15,397 nucleotides of DNA from Rickettsiales bacterium UBA2645 (GTDB lineage: Bacteria; Pseudomonadota; Alphaproteobacteria; Rickettsiales; UBA1997): positions 1 to 15,397 of the forward strand of contig DENL01000050.1 of NCBI GenBank assembly GCA_002359655.1, written 5' to 3'. Shown here piece by piece: positions 8,568 to 15,375 of the stretch. A program made the translations under genes and the position numbers. The notes under the pieces are model-generated. The model worked only from the letters and a program-made list of their open reading frames with translations. It had not been told where the DNA came from and searched no databases. Position 1 is the stretch's first letter. Each line of letters begins with the position of its first letter.

Positions 8568-8630
8568 TTCTTGGAAGTAGTTTAATTTTGAAGAAAAATT
8601 TCGAGAGTCGTTAATAAATATTTAAGCAAC

Positions 8631-8768
8631 TCATAAATCAATTGAGAAGATTTCTTTTCTTGAAAAAAAATCTGGGTTGGTAAAAATCTTATCGGTTACA
8701 TCGAATTGTAAATGACTCTCAAAAACATCTCGCGGTTCGCCTTTCTTATAAAAAATAATTCTACACAT
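8631..8768 (-). CDS. Possible small ORF (45 residues), status uncertain
   Basis: An ATG at 8768-8766 shares the CATG palindrome with the lysC start and opens 45 codons on the opposite strand, ending in TGA 63 nt before the ppiD-like start. The predicted peptide (MCRIIFYKKGEPRDVFESHL...) is charged, with no signal peptide or membrane segment, and I recognise no family. The frame also stays open upstream into lysC, which weakens the case for a real start. It fills most of the 199-nt gap between two divergent genes, where promoters are expected, so it may simply be a chance frame. Confidence 0.2.
   Translation of the reverse strand: MCRIIFYKKGEPRDVFESHLQFDVTDKIFTNPDFFSRKEIFSIDL
8747..8752 (+). 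promoter_or_regulatory. Possible -10 box for lysC
   Basis: TATAAA sits 14 nt before the lysC ATG. A start site about 7 nt downstream would leave a leader of under 10 nt, making a nearly leaderless mRNA. No good TTGACA-like box lies 16-18 nt upstream, so this is a weak candidate. I see no lysine riboswitch structure in the 199-nt gap. Confidence 0.2.
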
Positions 8769-10008
8769 GCTTGTTGTCCAAAAATTTGGCGGTACCTCAG
8801 TTGGAGATATTGCACGCATTAAAAATGTTGCTCAAAAAGTTAAGCAAGAAATTGAGCTGGGAAATAAAGTTGTGGTTGTGGTTTCGGCAATGTCTGGAGT
8901 CACAAATCAGTTGGTTGATTATTGTAACCAAGTTTCTTCTTTAACTGATAATGATGCGCTTTCAGAATATGACTCAATCACCGCCACTGGCGAGCAAGTT
9001 ACTTGCGGATTGTTAGCTTTAGAACTTCAATCAATTGGTTATAAAGCCAGATCATTTCTTGGTTGGCAAATTCCGGTTACAACGGACGATATTCACAGCA
9101 AAGCGCGCATTGATGAAATTGACGGTTCTTATATTTTAGACGCGATCAAGAAATATGATGTGGTGGTGGTTGCTGGATTTCAGGGTATTCACAAAAAATC
9201 AAATCGCGTTACAACTTTGGGAAGAGGTGGCTCGGATACTTCTGCTGTTGCAGTTGCCGCAGCTATCAAAGCTGATCGTTGCGATATTTATACCGATGTT
9301 GATGGAGTTTATTCAACAGATCCAAGGATTACTGAAAAAGCTCGTAAGCTTGATAAAGTAACTTACGAAGAAATGTTGGAAATGGCTTACAGCGGATCAA
9401 AAGTCTTGCAAACCCGCTCAGTTGCAATGGCTATGGCGCATAATGTGCGTGTCAGAGTTTTATCAACTTTTGCTGAGACGACTGAAAATTCAGGAACGGT
9501 CTTGGTTAACAATAACGAGGAAATCATGGAAAAGCGTTTAATCACAGGAATTAGCTACAGCAAAAATGACATTAGACTTACTCTTACCAAAATGCCTGAT
9601 CATCCGGGATTATCATCAGCAATTTTTGGCGCCTTAGCTGAAAAAGAAGTCAACATCGACATGATCGTACAAAATATCAGTGCGGACAGCAAATCGGTTG
9701 ATATCACTTTCACGACTAGCAAAGAAGAATTGGAAAGAGCCAAAATGGCAATTGAGTCAGTGAAGTCGATTGCTAAATATGAAGAGATGAAAATCGACGA
9801 AGGTATTGCGAAAATTTCTGTCATTGGTGTTGGTATGATCAGCCATTCTGGAGTTGCTCACACAATGTTTAAAACTTTGGCTGAGAAAGGAATCAACATT
9901 CTTTTGATCTCAACTTCAGAAATTAAAATTTCAGTTTTGATTGCCAAAGAATATGGCGAGTTAGCTGTACGTGTGCTTCACAGCGCTTTTGAACTTGATG
10001 GAAAGTAA
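8767..10008 (+). CDS. lysC: Aspartate kinase
   Basis: The 413-residue enzyme phosphorylates L-aspartate with ATP, the entry step to lysine/diaminopimelate, threonine and methionine. The amino-acid-kinase domain covers about residues 1-245: KFGGTSVG (6-13) and TTLGRGGSDTSA (149-160) are the nucleotide- and aspartate-binding motifs. Two ACT regulatory domains follow (about 265-340 and 345-410). They carry the NIDMIVQNIS and ISTSEIKISVLI stretches that form the allosteric lysine/threonine site in this class. The monofunctional length and architecture match LysC of alphaproteobacteria. The start is set by the family's N-terminal strand (MLVVQKFGGTS); no Shine-Dalgarno precedes it. Met254 (ATG at 9526) has GAGG five bases upstream and may start a separate regulatory chain. 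Confidence 0.96.
   Translation: MLVVQKFGGTSVGDIARIKNVAQKVKQEIELGNKVVVVVSAMSGVTNQLVDYCNQVSSLTDNDALSEYDSITATGEQVTCGLLALELQSIGYKARSFLGWQIPVTTDDIHSKARIDEIDGSYILDAIKKYDVVVVAGFQGIHKKSNRVTTLGRGGSDTSAVAVAAAIKADRCDIYTDVDGVYSTDPRITEKARKLDKVTYEEMLEMAYSGSKVLQTRSVAMAMAHNVRVRVLSTFAETTENSGTVLVNNNEEIMEKRLITGISYSKNDIRLTLTKMPDHPGLSSAIFGALAEKEVNIDMIVQNISADSKSVDITFTTSKEELERAKMAIESVKSIAKYEEMKIDEGIAKISVIGVGMISHSGVAHTMFKTLAEKGINILLISTSEIKISVLIAKEYGELAVRVLHSAFELDGK
9517..9528 (+). promoter_or_regulatory. Possible internal ribosome binding site and start in lysC
   Basis: GAGG at 9517-9520 lies five bases before the in-frame ATG at 9526-9528 (Met254). Starting here would give a 160-residue chain made of both ACT domains only. 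This corresponds to the beta subunit known from Bacillus and Corynebacterium aspartokinases, which is translated from an internal in-frame start at about this domain boundary. It is a candidate only; the GAGG also encodes conserved residues. Confidence 0.3.
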
Positions 10009-10012
10009 TTGA

Positions 10013-10049
10013 ATTGGAAGTGAAGAAGAGATTTATTTTGACTTTCAAT
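10013..10049. repeat. Imperfect hairpin between convergent genes
   Basis: ATTGGAAGT (10013-10021) can pair with ACTTTCAAT (10041-10049) with one G-U pair, around a 19-nt loop. It lies in the 47-nt gap between the ends of lysC and the ileS fragment. There is no T-tract on either strand, so it is at most a weak bidirectional transcript-end structure. Confidence 0.25.
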
Positions 10050-10055
10050 CCTTCT

Positions 10056-10874
10056 CTAGGAGAGGTTAAAACCAACTGTCAAATTGCCATCATCTAATTT
10101 ATTTTCGAAAGAAAATTTTGCACAGGTTTTTATTGCCTCTACATTTTTTTCCTGAGTTAAAGAATCCGCCAAAACTTGATTTGAAATATATTTTTCAAAT
10201 GTTCTTGCTGCTTCTAAAATGCGCGAATTAGTCGAAAATATTTTTAAATTTATGTGATCGGAAATATTTAAATCGGCATCTTTACGATTTTGCTGTACAG
10301 CGCGAATAATATCGCGGGCAATGCCTTCATCTTCTAAATCTTTTGTTACTTCAATATCAAGTTGAACCAAATAATCATTGCTTGGAAGTGCTAGAGTAGC
10401 GAATTTTTTTTCGTTATTATTTTTGCTAGTTAATTTAATTTCAAAATCATCTTCAGATAATTTTACACCAGCAATTTCGATTTCTTTTTCTGAAATTTTT
10501 TGCCATTCACCATTTTTTGCTGCTTCAGTAATTTCTTTGATTTTTGCACCAAATTTGGCACCGATTTTTTTGAAATTAATTTGTAATTTCAGCTCAGCTA
10601 AATCAGAAATTTCTTCTTTAATTTCGACTGATTTTACATTCACCTCTTCAGCAATAATTTCTTTAAAAGGCAAAATACGCGCCGCATTTTTACCAATGAC
10701 AATTAATTTACTGAGCGGCAAGCGCACACGAAGATTTTTATTATCACGAATCGATAAAGCTACAGAGCAAAGGCTTCTAACCAAATCCATGTCGGCAACT
10801 AATTGCTTTTCGTCGGGCAAAAAAGAAACATCGGGAAAGTCTTGTAAGTGAACAGAAATTTTGCGATGGATCAT
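10056..10874 (-). CDS. ileS: Stand-alone C-terminal module of isoleucyl-tRNA synthetase
   Basis: The 272-residue frame matches only the end of the long, eukaryote/archaea-like type of IleRS (usually about 1030-1090 residues). From residue 6, ISVHLQDFPD aligns with the ESVHLxDWP segment at the end of the anticodon-binding region. MDLVRSLCSVALSIRDNKNLRVRLPLSKL (about 29-57) follows, then the DUF5915-like tail (FKKIGAKFGAKIKEI at 101-115; DEGIARDIIRAVQQNRKDADLNISDHI at 182-208). The catalytic HIGH and KMSKS motifs, the editing domain and most of the anticodon helices are absent. They are not upstream either, because the purM stop is only 2 nt before this ATG. The frame is free of stops and frameshifts and its composition resembles its neighbours. 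It could be half of a split IleRS, a retained partial duplicate, or a recent remnant. It cannot aminoacylate alone. Confidence 0.85.
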   Translation of the reverse strand: MIHRKISVHLQDFPDVSFLPDEKQLVADMDLVRSLCSVALSIRDNKNLRVRLPLSKLIVIGKNAARILPFKEIIAEEVNVKSVEIKEEISDLAELKLQINFKKIGAKFGAKIKEITEAAKNGEWQKISEKEIEIAGVKLSEDDFEIKLTSKNNNEKKFATLALPSNDYLVQLDIEVTKDLEDEGIARDIIRAVQQNRKDADLNISDHINLKIFSTNSRILEAARTFEKYISNQVLADSLTQEKNVEAIKTCAKFSFENKLDDGNLTVGFNLS

Positions 10875-10876
10875 AA

Positions 10877-11875
10877 TTAATTTGCGACTAATTCTCCGAT
10901 TATAACGGGATCTTCTTCAGCTTTTTTAAGTGCTGCGATAACTTCTTCTACATCATCTTTGCCAACAACTAAAACCATGCCGATGCCGCAATTAAAAGTG
11001 CGTATCATTTCTTCTTCCTGCATCTCGCCAAGAATTTGTAGATAATCAAAAACTTCTGGTCGTTGCCAAGCATTGTGATCGATTTTTGGTGCAACATTTT
11101 TTGACAAAATGCGTGGTAAATTTTCTGTTAAACCGCCGCCAGTGATGTGCGCTAAAGCTTTAACTTTTTTAGTTTTAATTGCAGCCAAGCAAGCTTTTAC
11201 ATAAATTTTTGTTGGAGTTAATAAAAGCTCGCCAACCTTTACTGTTGGTGAATAGCTGTCATTGAACACTACTTGATTTTGTTCTAGAATGTAGCGCGCC
11301 AAAGAATATCCGTTTGAATGCAATCCGCTTGATTTCAAGCCAATTAAGACATCGCCAGCGTGAGTTTCTTTTGGCAAAATTTCATCACGCTCAACAGCAC
11401 CAACAGCAAAGCCAGCTAGGTCGTAATCGCCATCTTTATAAATGCCGGGCATTTCAGCGGTTTCGCCACCAATCAAAGCGCAGCCAGAAATTTTGCAACC
11501 GTCAGCAATGCCTCTGATGACTTCTTCGGCAACTTTGACATCAAGTTTTGAGCAAGCGAAATAATCTAAAAAAAATAAAGGTTCAGCACCTTGTACAACA
11601 AGATCGTTAACTGACATTGCGACCAAATCAATTCCAATGGTTGAGTGATCACCAAACTCGATTGCAACTTTGAGTTTGGTGCCAACTCCATCAGTTGAAG
11701 ATACTAAAACTGGATCGCGGAAATTGCATTTTTTCAGATCGAAAATTGCACCAAATCCTCCCAAGTCAGAATCAGCGCCAAGGCGTGAAGTTGCTTTAGC
11801 AAAAGGTTTGATTCGATTAACTAATTCATTACCAGCGTCGATATCAACACCAGCTTGTTTGTAAGTGAGAGACAT
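10877..11875 (-). CDS. purM: Phosphoribosylformylglycinamidine cyclo-ligase (AIR synthetase)
   Basis: The 332-residue enzyme performs the ATP-dependent closure of FGAM to aminoimidazole ribonucleotide, step five of de novo purine synthesis, in the cytoplasm. Clear motifs are STDGVGTK (60-67), MSVNDLVVQGAEPLFFLDY (87-105), GGETAEMPG (136-144), GLHSNGYSL (184-192), HITGGGLTENLPRIL (243-257) and FNCGIGM (294-300). It is slightly shorter than the usual 340-350 residues but complete at both ends. In many relatives purN is next to purM; here the orphan IleS module follows instead, 2 nt after the stop. purM is divergent from the DUF2066 gene, an association also seen in other proteobacteria. Confidence 0.96.
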   Translation of the reverse strand: MSLTYKQAGVDIDAGNELVNRIKPFAKATSRLGADSDLGGFGAIFDLKKCNFRDPVLVSSTDGVGTKLKVAIEFGDHSTIGIDLVAMSVNDLVVQGAEPLFFLDYFACSKLDVKVAEEVIRGIADGCKISGCALIGGETAEMPGIYKDGDYDLAGFAVGAVERDEILPKETHAGDVLIGLKSSGLHSNGYSLARYILEQNQVVFNDSYSPTVKVGELLLTPTKIYVKACLAAIKTKKVKALAHITGGGLTENLPRILSKNVAPKIDHNAWQRPEVFDYLQILGEMQEEEMIRTFNCGIGMVLVVGKDDVEEVIAALKKAEEDPVIIGELVAN

Positions 11876-11910
11876 ATTTGAGAGATTTAAATGGATTTTT
11901 TTGTTACGCT

Positions 11911-11928
11911 GGTTAACTTGTGTAAACC
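11911..11928. repeat. Short imperfect palindrome in the purM/DUF2066 divergent gap
   Basis: GGTTAAC at 11911-11917 and GTAAACC at 11922-11928 are inverted copies with one mismatch around a 4-nt spacer. The position, between the candidate purM promoter and the purM start, would suit an operator or a small leader hairpin. No known regulator is recognised. Confidence 0.25.
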
Positions 11929-11969
11929 GTTGTCAGACTTGGGCGCACGAGGCCTTAAGCAATGAGAGC

Positions 11970-11997
11970 ATATTATTAGCCGTAAATCCAATGTCAA
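11970..11997 (-). promoter_or_regulatory. Candidate purM promoter
   Basis: On the minus strand a consensus -35 box TTGACA (11997-11992) is followed after 16 nt by TAATAT (11975-11970), a four-of-six match to the -10 consensus. Transcription would begin near 11963 and give a leader of roughly 85-90 nt before purM. This is pattern matching in AT-rich DNA, but the exact -35 box and the divergent gap support it. Confidence 0.4.
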
Positions 11998-12005
11998 TTT
12001 AGATT

Positions 12006-13094
12006 ATGTCAAAGCTGTCAAAAGTACTTCTTTTATTTTTTACGCTTTTTATCGCAATTCCAAACAACGCTAAAGCACAACAAAACGATATTTATTTGAT
12101 TGAAAATGTTGCAGTCACTGCCTTAGCAAAATCCGCTGGTGATGCAAAAGTGATTGCTACCAACAATGCGCGCCGCGACGCTTTTGTAACTTTGCTTACA
12201 AGACTTTCACTGCCTTCGGCGATCATTAATCAAGTTAATGATGATAAAATTTTTGACATGGTGCATTCAGAACAAATTACAGAAGAAAAAATTGCTGGCG
12301 CGAATTACTCAGCAACTTTCAATATTTTGTTTGCTAAAAGTGCAGTTGATCGTGTTTTAAAAGATGCGTTGAATAAAAAAGATATAGCACCGCAAGAGTC
12401 TTATTTATTGGTTCCAATAAAAGTTGTTAAACAAAAAGCTAGCGCGGAAAATAATCAGAAATTTGTTTTGTGGGATGAAAAAAACGAGTGGAAATTGGCG
12501 GTAGAAAAAATTTTAGAAACCAAATCTTTGAAGCAATTTATTATTCCAGAAAATGATATGAGCAATGTGACAATTCTTAATCAAGAAAATGTCGATAAGC
12601 TTGAATATTCAGACATCGAACCCTTGTTTTCGAGATATAAAGTTTCGGGTGCTTATTTAGTATTTTTATATTTTGACGATATTGAAAACAAAGTTTCCAT
12701 CAGAGTTAAAAATATCAAAAAATTGCAAAAGAAGCAGATTAAATTGAGCTTTATAAATATTGATCGCTTGAGCTATGAATCATTGCTAACAAAGGTTGCT
12801 GATAAGACAACTCAGTATTTGATCAGCAATCAAAACGTATCTAACGTGAAGAATTCCAGCATGGTCAAATTAGAAGTGCAAATCAGCAGCTTTGGTGATT
12901 GGTTGAAAATGAAAAGTAAAATTGAAAACAGCAATTTGATAAATCTGATGAACATAGAATCTTTGTCGAAAGATTATGTTATAATTTCTGTTGAATATGT
13001 TGGTTCTGATCCCGACATCGTATCAGCTTTTGCTAAATTTGGTTTAAATTTAAGCAAAAAAACTGATAACTCTTATATCGTTTCAATCCCGTAA
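12006..13094 (+). CDS. DUF2066-type secreted protein
   Basis: The 362-residue protein has a signal peptide at residues 1-24 (hydrophobic VLLLFFTLFIAI, ending NNAKA), so it is likely periplasmic or exported. The N-terminal part contains the pattern AVTALAKSAGDAKVIATNNARRDAFVTLLTRL, typical of DUF2066 proteins, where a repeated Ala/Arg-rich helix follows a beta strand. Its place, divergent from purM and just before an AI-2E/PerM-type gene, matches the neighbourhood in which DUF2066 genes are commonly found. Its molecular function is unknown. The C-terminal half (about 140-362) is lysine- and asparagine-rich and shows no motif that I recognise. No Shine-Dalgarno precedes the ATG, which was chosen because it gives a complete signal peptide. 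Confidence 0.8.
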   Translation: MSKLSKVLLLFFTLFIAIPNNAKAQQNDIYLIENVAVTALAKSAGDAKVIATNNARRDAFVTLLTRLSLPSAIINQVNDDKIFDMVHSEQITEEKIAGANYSATFNILFAKSAVDRVLKDALNKKDIAPQESYLLVPIKVVKQKASAENNQKFVLWDEKNEWKLAVEKILETKSLKQFIIPENDMSNVTILNQENVDKLEYSDIEPLFSRYKVSGAYLVFLYFDDIENKVSIRVKNIKKLQKKQIKLSFINIDRLSYESLLTKVADKTTQYLISNQNVSNVKNSSMVKLEVQISSFGDWLKMKSKIENSNLINLMNIESLSKDYVIISVEYVGSDPDIVSAFAKFGLNLSKKTDNSYIVSIP

Positions 13095-13124
13095 AAAAAG
13101 ATTAATTTTAAATTTTCTAAATCA

Positions 13125-14180
13125 ATGAAACTCAAAGAAAAAATAATTTGCGTCGCTTTTGCTTTGTTGATTTTCTTCTTCTTGATTTATTTGATTAAAT
13201 CGATTCTAGCACCGTTTATTTGTTCAATAGTTTTAGCTTATTTTTTAAATCCTTTAGTTAATCGTTTTCACAGAAAATATCGCTTAAGTCGTTTGCGTTC
13301 TACTTCAATGATTTTGGGGTTGTTTCTCTCAACTTTGAGTAGCTCTGGTTTGTTATTATTTCCGATTATTTATTCGCAAACTATTGAGCTAGTGAACGCC
13401 TTGCCAAGTTATTTTAAAATTTTTACCGACGATTTTTATCCAAAAATTTCTCTGCTACTAAACGGATTGGGATTTTCTTTGGATACTAAATTTTCTAATT
13501 TCAGCGCAAAGCAAGAGGTTGCTGATAAAGTTTTTAGTTTTTCAAAAGATGTTTTAAGTAACGCGATTAGCTCTTCCTCAGCGATGATTGATGTTCTTTC
13601 GATTTTATTTATCATGCCAATTTTGCTGTTTTATTTTCTTAAAGATTGGGATGTGATGGTTAATAAAATTAATGATTATTTACCAAAAAATGGCGGCACA
13701 CAAATCAGAAAAGTTTTTTCTGAAATTGACCAAACCATGTCCAGCTATATCCGCGGACAGTTTAATGTTTGTTTACTACTTGGAATAATTTATGCCGCTT
13801 TGCTGAGTTGTACTGGTTTGAACTTCGGATTTTTAATTGGCTTTTTAACTGGCATGCTGGTTTTTATTCCTTATGTAGGTATGTTGATTGGTATAAGTAC
13901 GGCAATAGTAGTGGCGCTGTTTCAATGGGGTTTTAATTTTGGGAATATTGGTTTGGTTTCCTTGGTGTTTTTTGTTGGTCAAGTGATTGAATCAAATTTC
14001 TTAACGCCAAAATTGGTTGGCTCAAAAATTGGATTACATCCTTTGTGGTTGATTTTTGGTTTATTCTTTTTTGGAGTTTCTTTCGGGTTTATCGGAGTTT
14101 TGTTTGCAGTTCCACTAACTGCAATTGCTGGTGTTTTAATCAAAAACCTTGCTGCTGAATATAAAAAACGATTTGTTTAA
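13125..14180 (+). CDS. AI-2E / PerM-family membrane transporter
   Basis: The 351-residue polytopic inner-membrane protein belongs to the AI-2E exporter (PerM/TqsA/YdiK) family. Hydrophobic segments lie at about residues 8-42 and 58-80, a longer soluble loop at about 85-145, and a dense block of helices from about 150 to 335. The SILAPFICSIVLAYFLNPL segment near the N-terminus and the LHPLWLIFGLFFFGVSFGFIGVLFAVPLTAI segment near the C-terminus are characteristic. Some members export autoinducer-2 and others are Na+(Li+)/H+ antiporters, so the substrate here is unknown. The gene starts 30 nt after the DUF2066 gene and ends 2 nt before the MerR-type gene. In many proteobacteria the next gene is hda; here it is not. 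Confidence 0.93.
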   Translation: MKLKEKIICVAFALLIFFFLIYLIKSILAPFICSIVLAYFLNPLVNRFHRKYRLSRLRSTSMILGLFLSTLSSSGLLLFPIIYSQTIELVNALPSYFKIFTDDFYPKISLLLNGLGFSLDTKFSNFSAKQEVADKVFSFSKDVLSNAISSSSAMIDVLSILFIMPILLFYFLKDWDVMVNKINDYLPKNGGTQIRKVFSEIDQTMSSYIRGQFNVCLLLGIIYAALLSCTGLNFGFLIGFLTGMLVFIPYVGMLIGISTAIVVALFQWGFNFGNIGLVSLVFFVGQVIESNFLTPKLVGSKIGLHPLWLIFGLFFFGVSFGFIGVLFAVPLTAIAGVLIKNLAAEYKKRFV

Positions 14181-14182
14181 TA

Positions 14183-14689
14183 ATGCCAAATGACATTGCC
14201 AGAGAAGTAGAAAAACTCGCCGATGAACTTGGAATCGATCGCAAAAGATCAATTGGCGAAGTGGCAAAAGAACTGAAAGTTGAAGCCCACGTAATAAGAT
14301 TTTGGGAAGAAAAATTTCCGCAAATCAAACCAGAAATTGGCGCTGGAAAAAGACGTTATTACTACAACAAGCAGTTTAAAGTTTTAAAAAAAATCAAACA
14401 ATTTTTATACGAAGAAGGCTACACGATAGCAGGTTTGCAGAAATTACTGAAAAAACGCAAACTCAATAATTATAAAGATGAAGATCTTGATACAATTTTA
14501 GAGGTTGAATTTTCTGAGCAAGAAAAGGCACAACTTTTAGCAGAAAAAAATCAGGAAAATTTTGCTTTGGAAGACTTCATTATTTCTAAAACCAATCAAA
14601 AAATTGACGATAATTTAAAGATGCAACTATTCGCTAATTTAAAAAACGCTAAGCAAAAGTTAGAAAAATTAAAATCTCTTTTCGTTTAA
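14183..14689 (+). CDS. MerR-family transcriptional regulator
   Basis: The 168-residue protein has a MerR-type winged helix at about residues 22-92: RSIGEVAKELKVEAHVIRFWEEKFP recognises DNA, the wing holds RRYYYNKQF, and a helix carries the GYTIAGLQKLLKKRK segment. Residues 105-165 are mostly charged helix, probably a dimerising coiled coil. There is no cysteine cluster or large ligand domain, so it is not a metal sensor of the MerR/ZntR type. It resembles the short MerR-like proteins commonly found near ihfA in alphaproteobacteria. It lies 2 nt after the AI-2E gene and 2 nt before rnc, and so is almost certainly co-transcribed. An N-terminal extension of about 20 residues precedes the usual domain start. 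Confidence 0.88.
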   Translation: MPNDIAREVEKLADELGIDRKRSIGEVAKELKVEAHVIRFWEEKFPQIKPEIGAGKRRYYYNKQFKVLKKIKQFLYEEGYTIAGLQKLLKKRKLNNYKDEDLDTILEVEFSEQEKAQLLAEKNQENFALEDFIISKTNQKIDDNLKMQLFANLKNAKQKLEKLKSLFV

Positions 14690-14691
14690 AA

Positions 14692-15375
14692 ATGAGCCTT
14701 AAAAGTTTTTGCCAAAAAATAAATTACAGTTTTGCTAACGAAAATTTATTAGAAGAGGCACTTACTCATCCAAGCCTTTCCAAAGAAGATAAATCTAAAC
14801 CCAATTATCAAAGATTAGAATTTTTAGGTGACAAAGTTTTATCTTTAGTTATTGGAGATTTTTTGATGAAAAAATATTCTAACGAGACAGAAGGAGACTT
14901 ATCTAAGCGTCAAGCTGTCTTGGTTTCTGGTGAAACTCTGGCAAAAATCGCCATCGAAATTGGTGTTGATGAAGTGATTAAAATTAGCAAAGGTGAAAAA
15001 AATCTGGGTGGCGCTACTAATAAAAGAAATTTAGAAAACTCACTCGAAGCATTGATTGGAGCCATTTATCTTGATTCTGATTTTAATTCGGCAAAAAAAT
15101 TTATTATAAAATTTTGGCGCGAATATCTTGAAAAAAATCTAACTCCACCAAAAGACCCAGTATCACAATTGCAAGAATTGGTGCAAATAAAAACCAAGCA
15201 GTTACCACAATATTTTACCGAAAAAACTGGCGGATTTGATCACGCACCAAACTTTGTTTCTAAAATCAAAATTGAGCAGTTAAATCTTGAATTCAGCGCC
15301 GCAGGAAAATCAAAAAAAGAAGCCCAAAAAGAAGTAGCAAAAATCGCTTTAGAATTCTTAGCAAATTCAGACTAA
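14692..15375 (+). CDS. rnc: Ribonuclease III
   Basis: The 227-residue double-strand-specific endoribonuclease processes rRNA precursors and structured mRNAs. The catalytic domain (about 1-150) contains RLEFLGDKVL (41-50), which supplies the metal-binding E43 and D47. The second cluster reads LENSLEALIGAIYLDS (114-129): E119 matches E. coli E117, but the position of D114 is Asn116. The dsRNA-binding domain is at about 155-225 (DPVSQLQELVQ, then SKKEAQKEVAKIALEFL). Length is typical and both ends are complete. The start is 2 nt after the MerR-type stop; no Shine-Dalgarno is present, which suggests translational coupling. Loss of one secondary acidic ligand may alter rather than abolish cleavage. 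Confidence 0.95.
   Translation: MSLKSFCQKINYSFANENLLEEALTHPSLSKEDKSKPNYQRLEFLGDKVLSLVIGDFLMKKYSNETEGDLSKRQAVLVSGETLAKIAIEIGVDEVIKISKGEKNLGGATNKRNLENSLEALIGAIYLDSDFNSAKKFIIKFWREYLEKNLTPPKDPVSQLQELVQIKTKQLPQYFTEKTGGFDHAPNFVSKIKIEQLNLEFSAAGKSKKEAQKEVAKIALEFLANSD

Noticed and set aside
8648..8673. Inverted repeat of A and T runs between lysC and ppiD
   Set aside because: The 11-bp arms are almost pure A/T with a mismatch and a 4-nt loop; such structures arise easily by chance here and no T-tail or neighbouring end fits a terminator.
8568..8766. Lysine riboswitch upstream of lysC
   Set aside because: The gap is only 199 nt, shared with a divergent gene, and shows none of the multi-helix L-box pattern.
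10051..10066. CCTTCTCTAGGAGAGG-like hairpin at the ileS fragment stop
   Set aside because: Only four uninterrupted pairs form and it overlaps the end of the coding frame; not a credible terminator.
10378..10851. 157-codon plus-strand frame opposite the ileS fragment
   Set aside because: The minus-strand frame has clear IleRS homology; the plus-strand product is Ser/Phe/Leu-rich with no recognisable domain, as expected for an antisense shadow.
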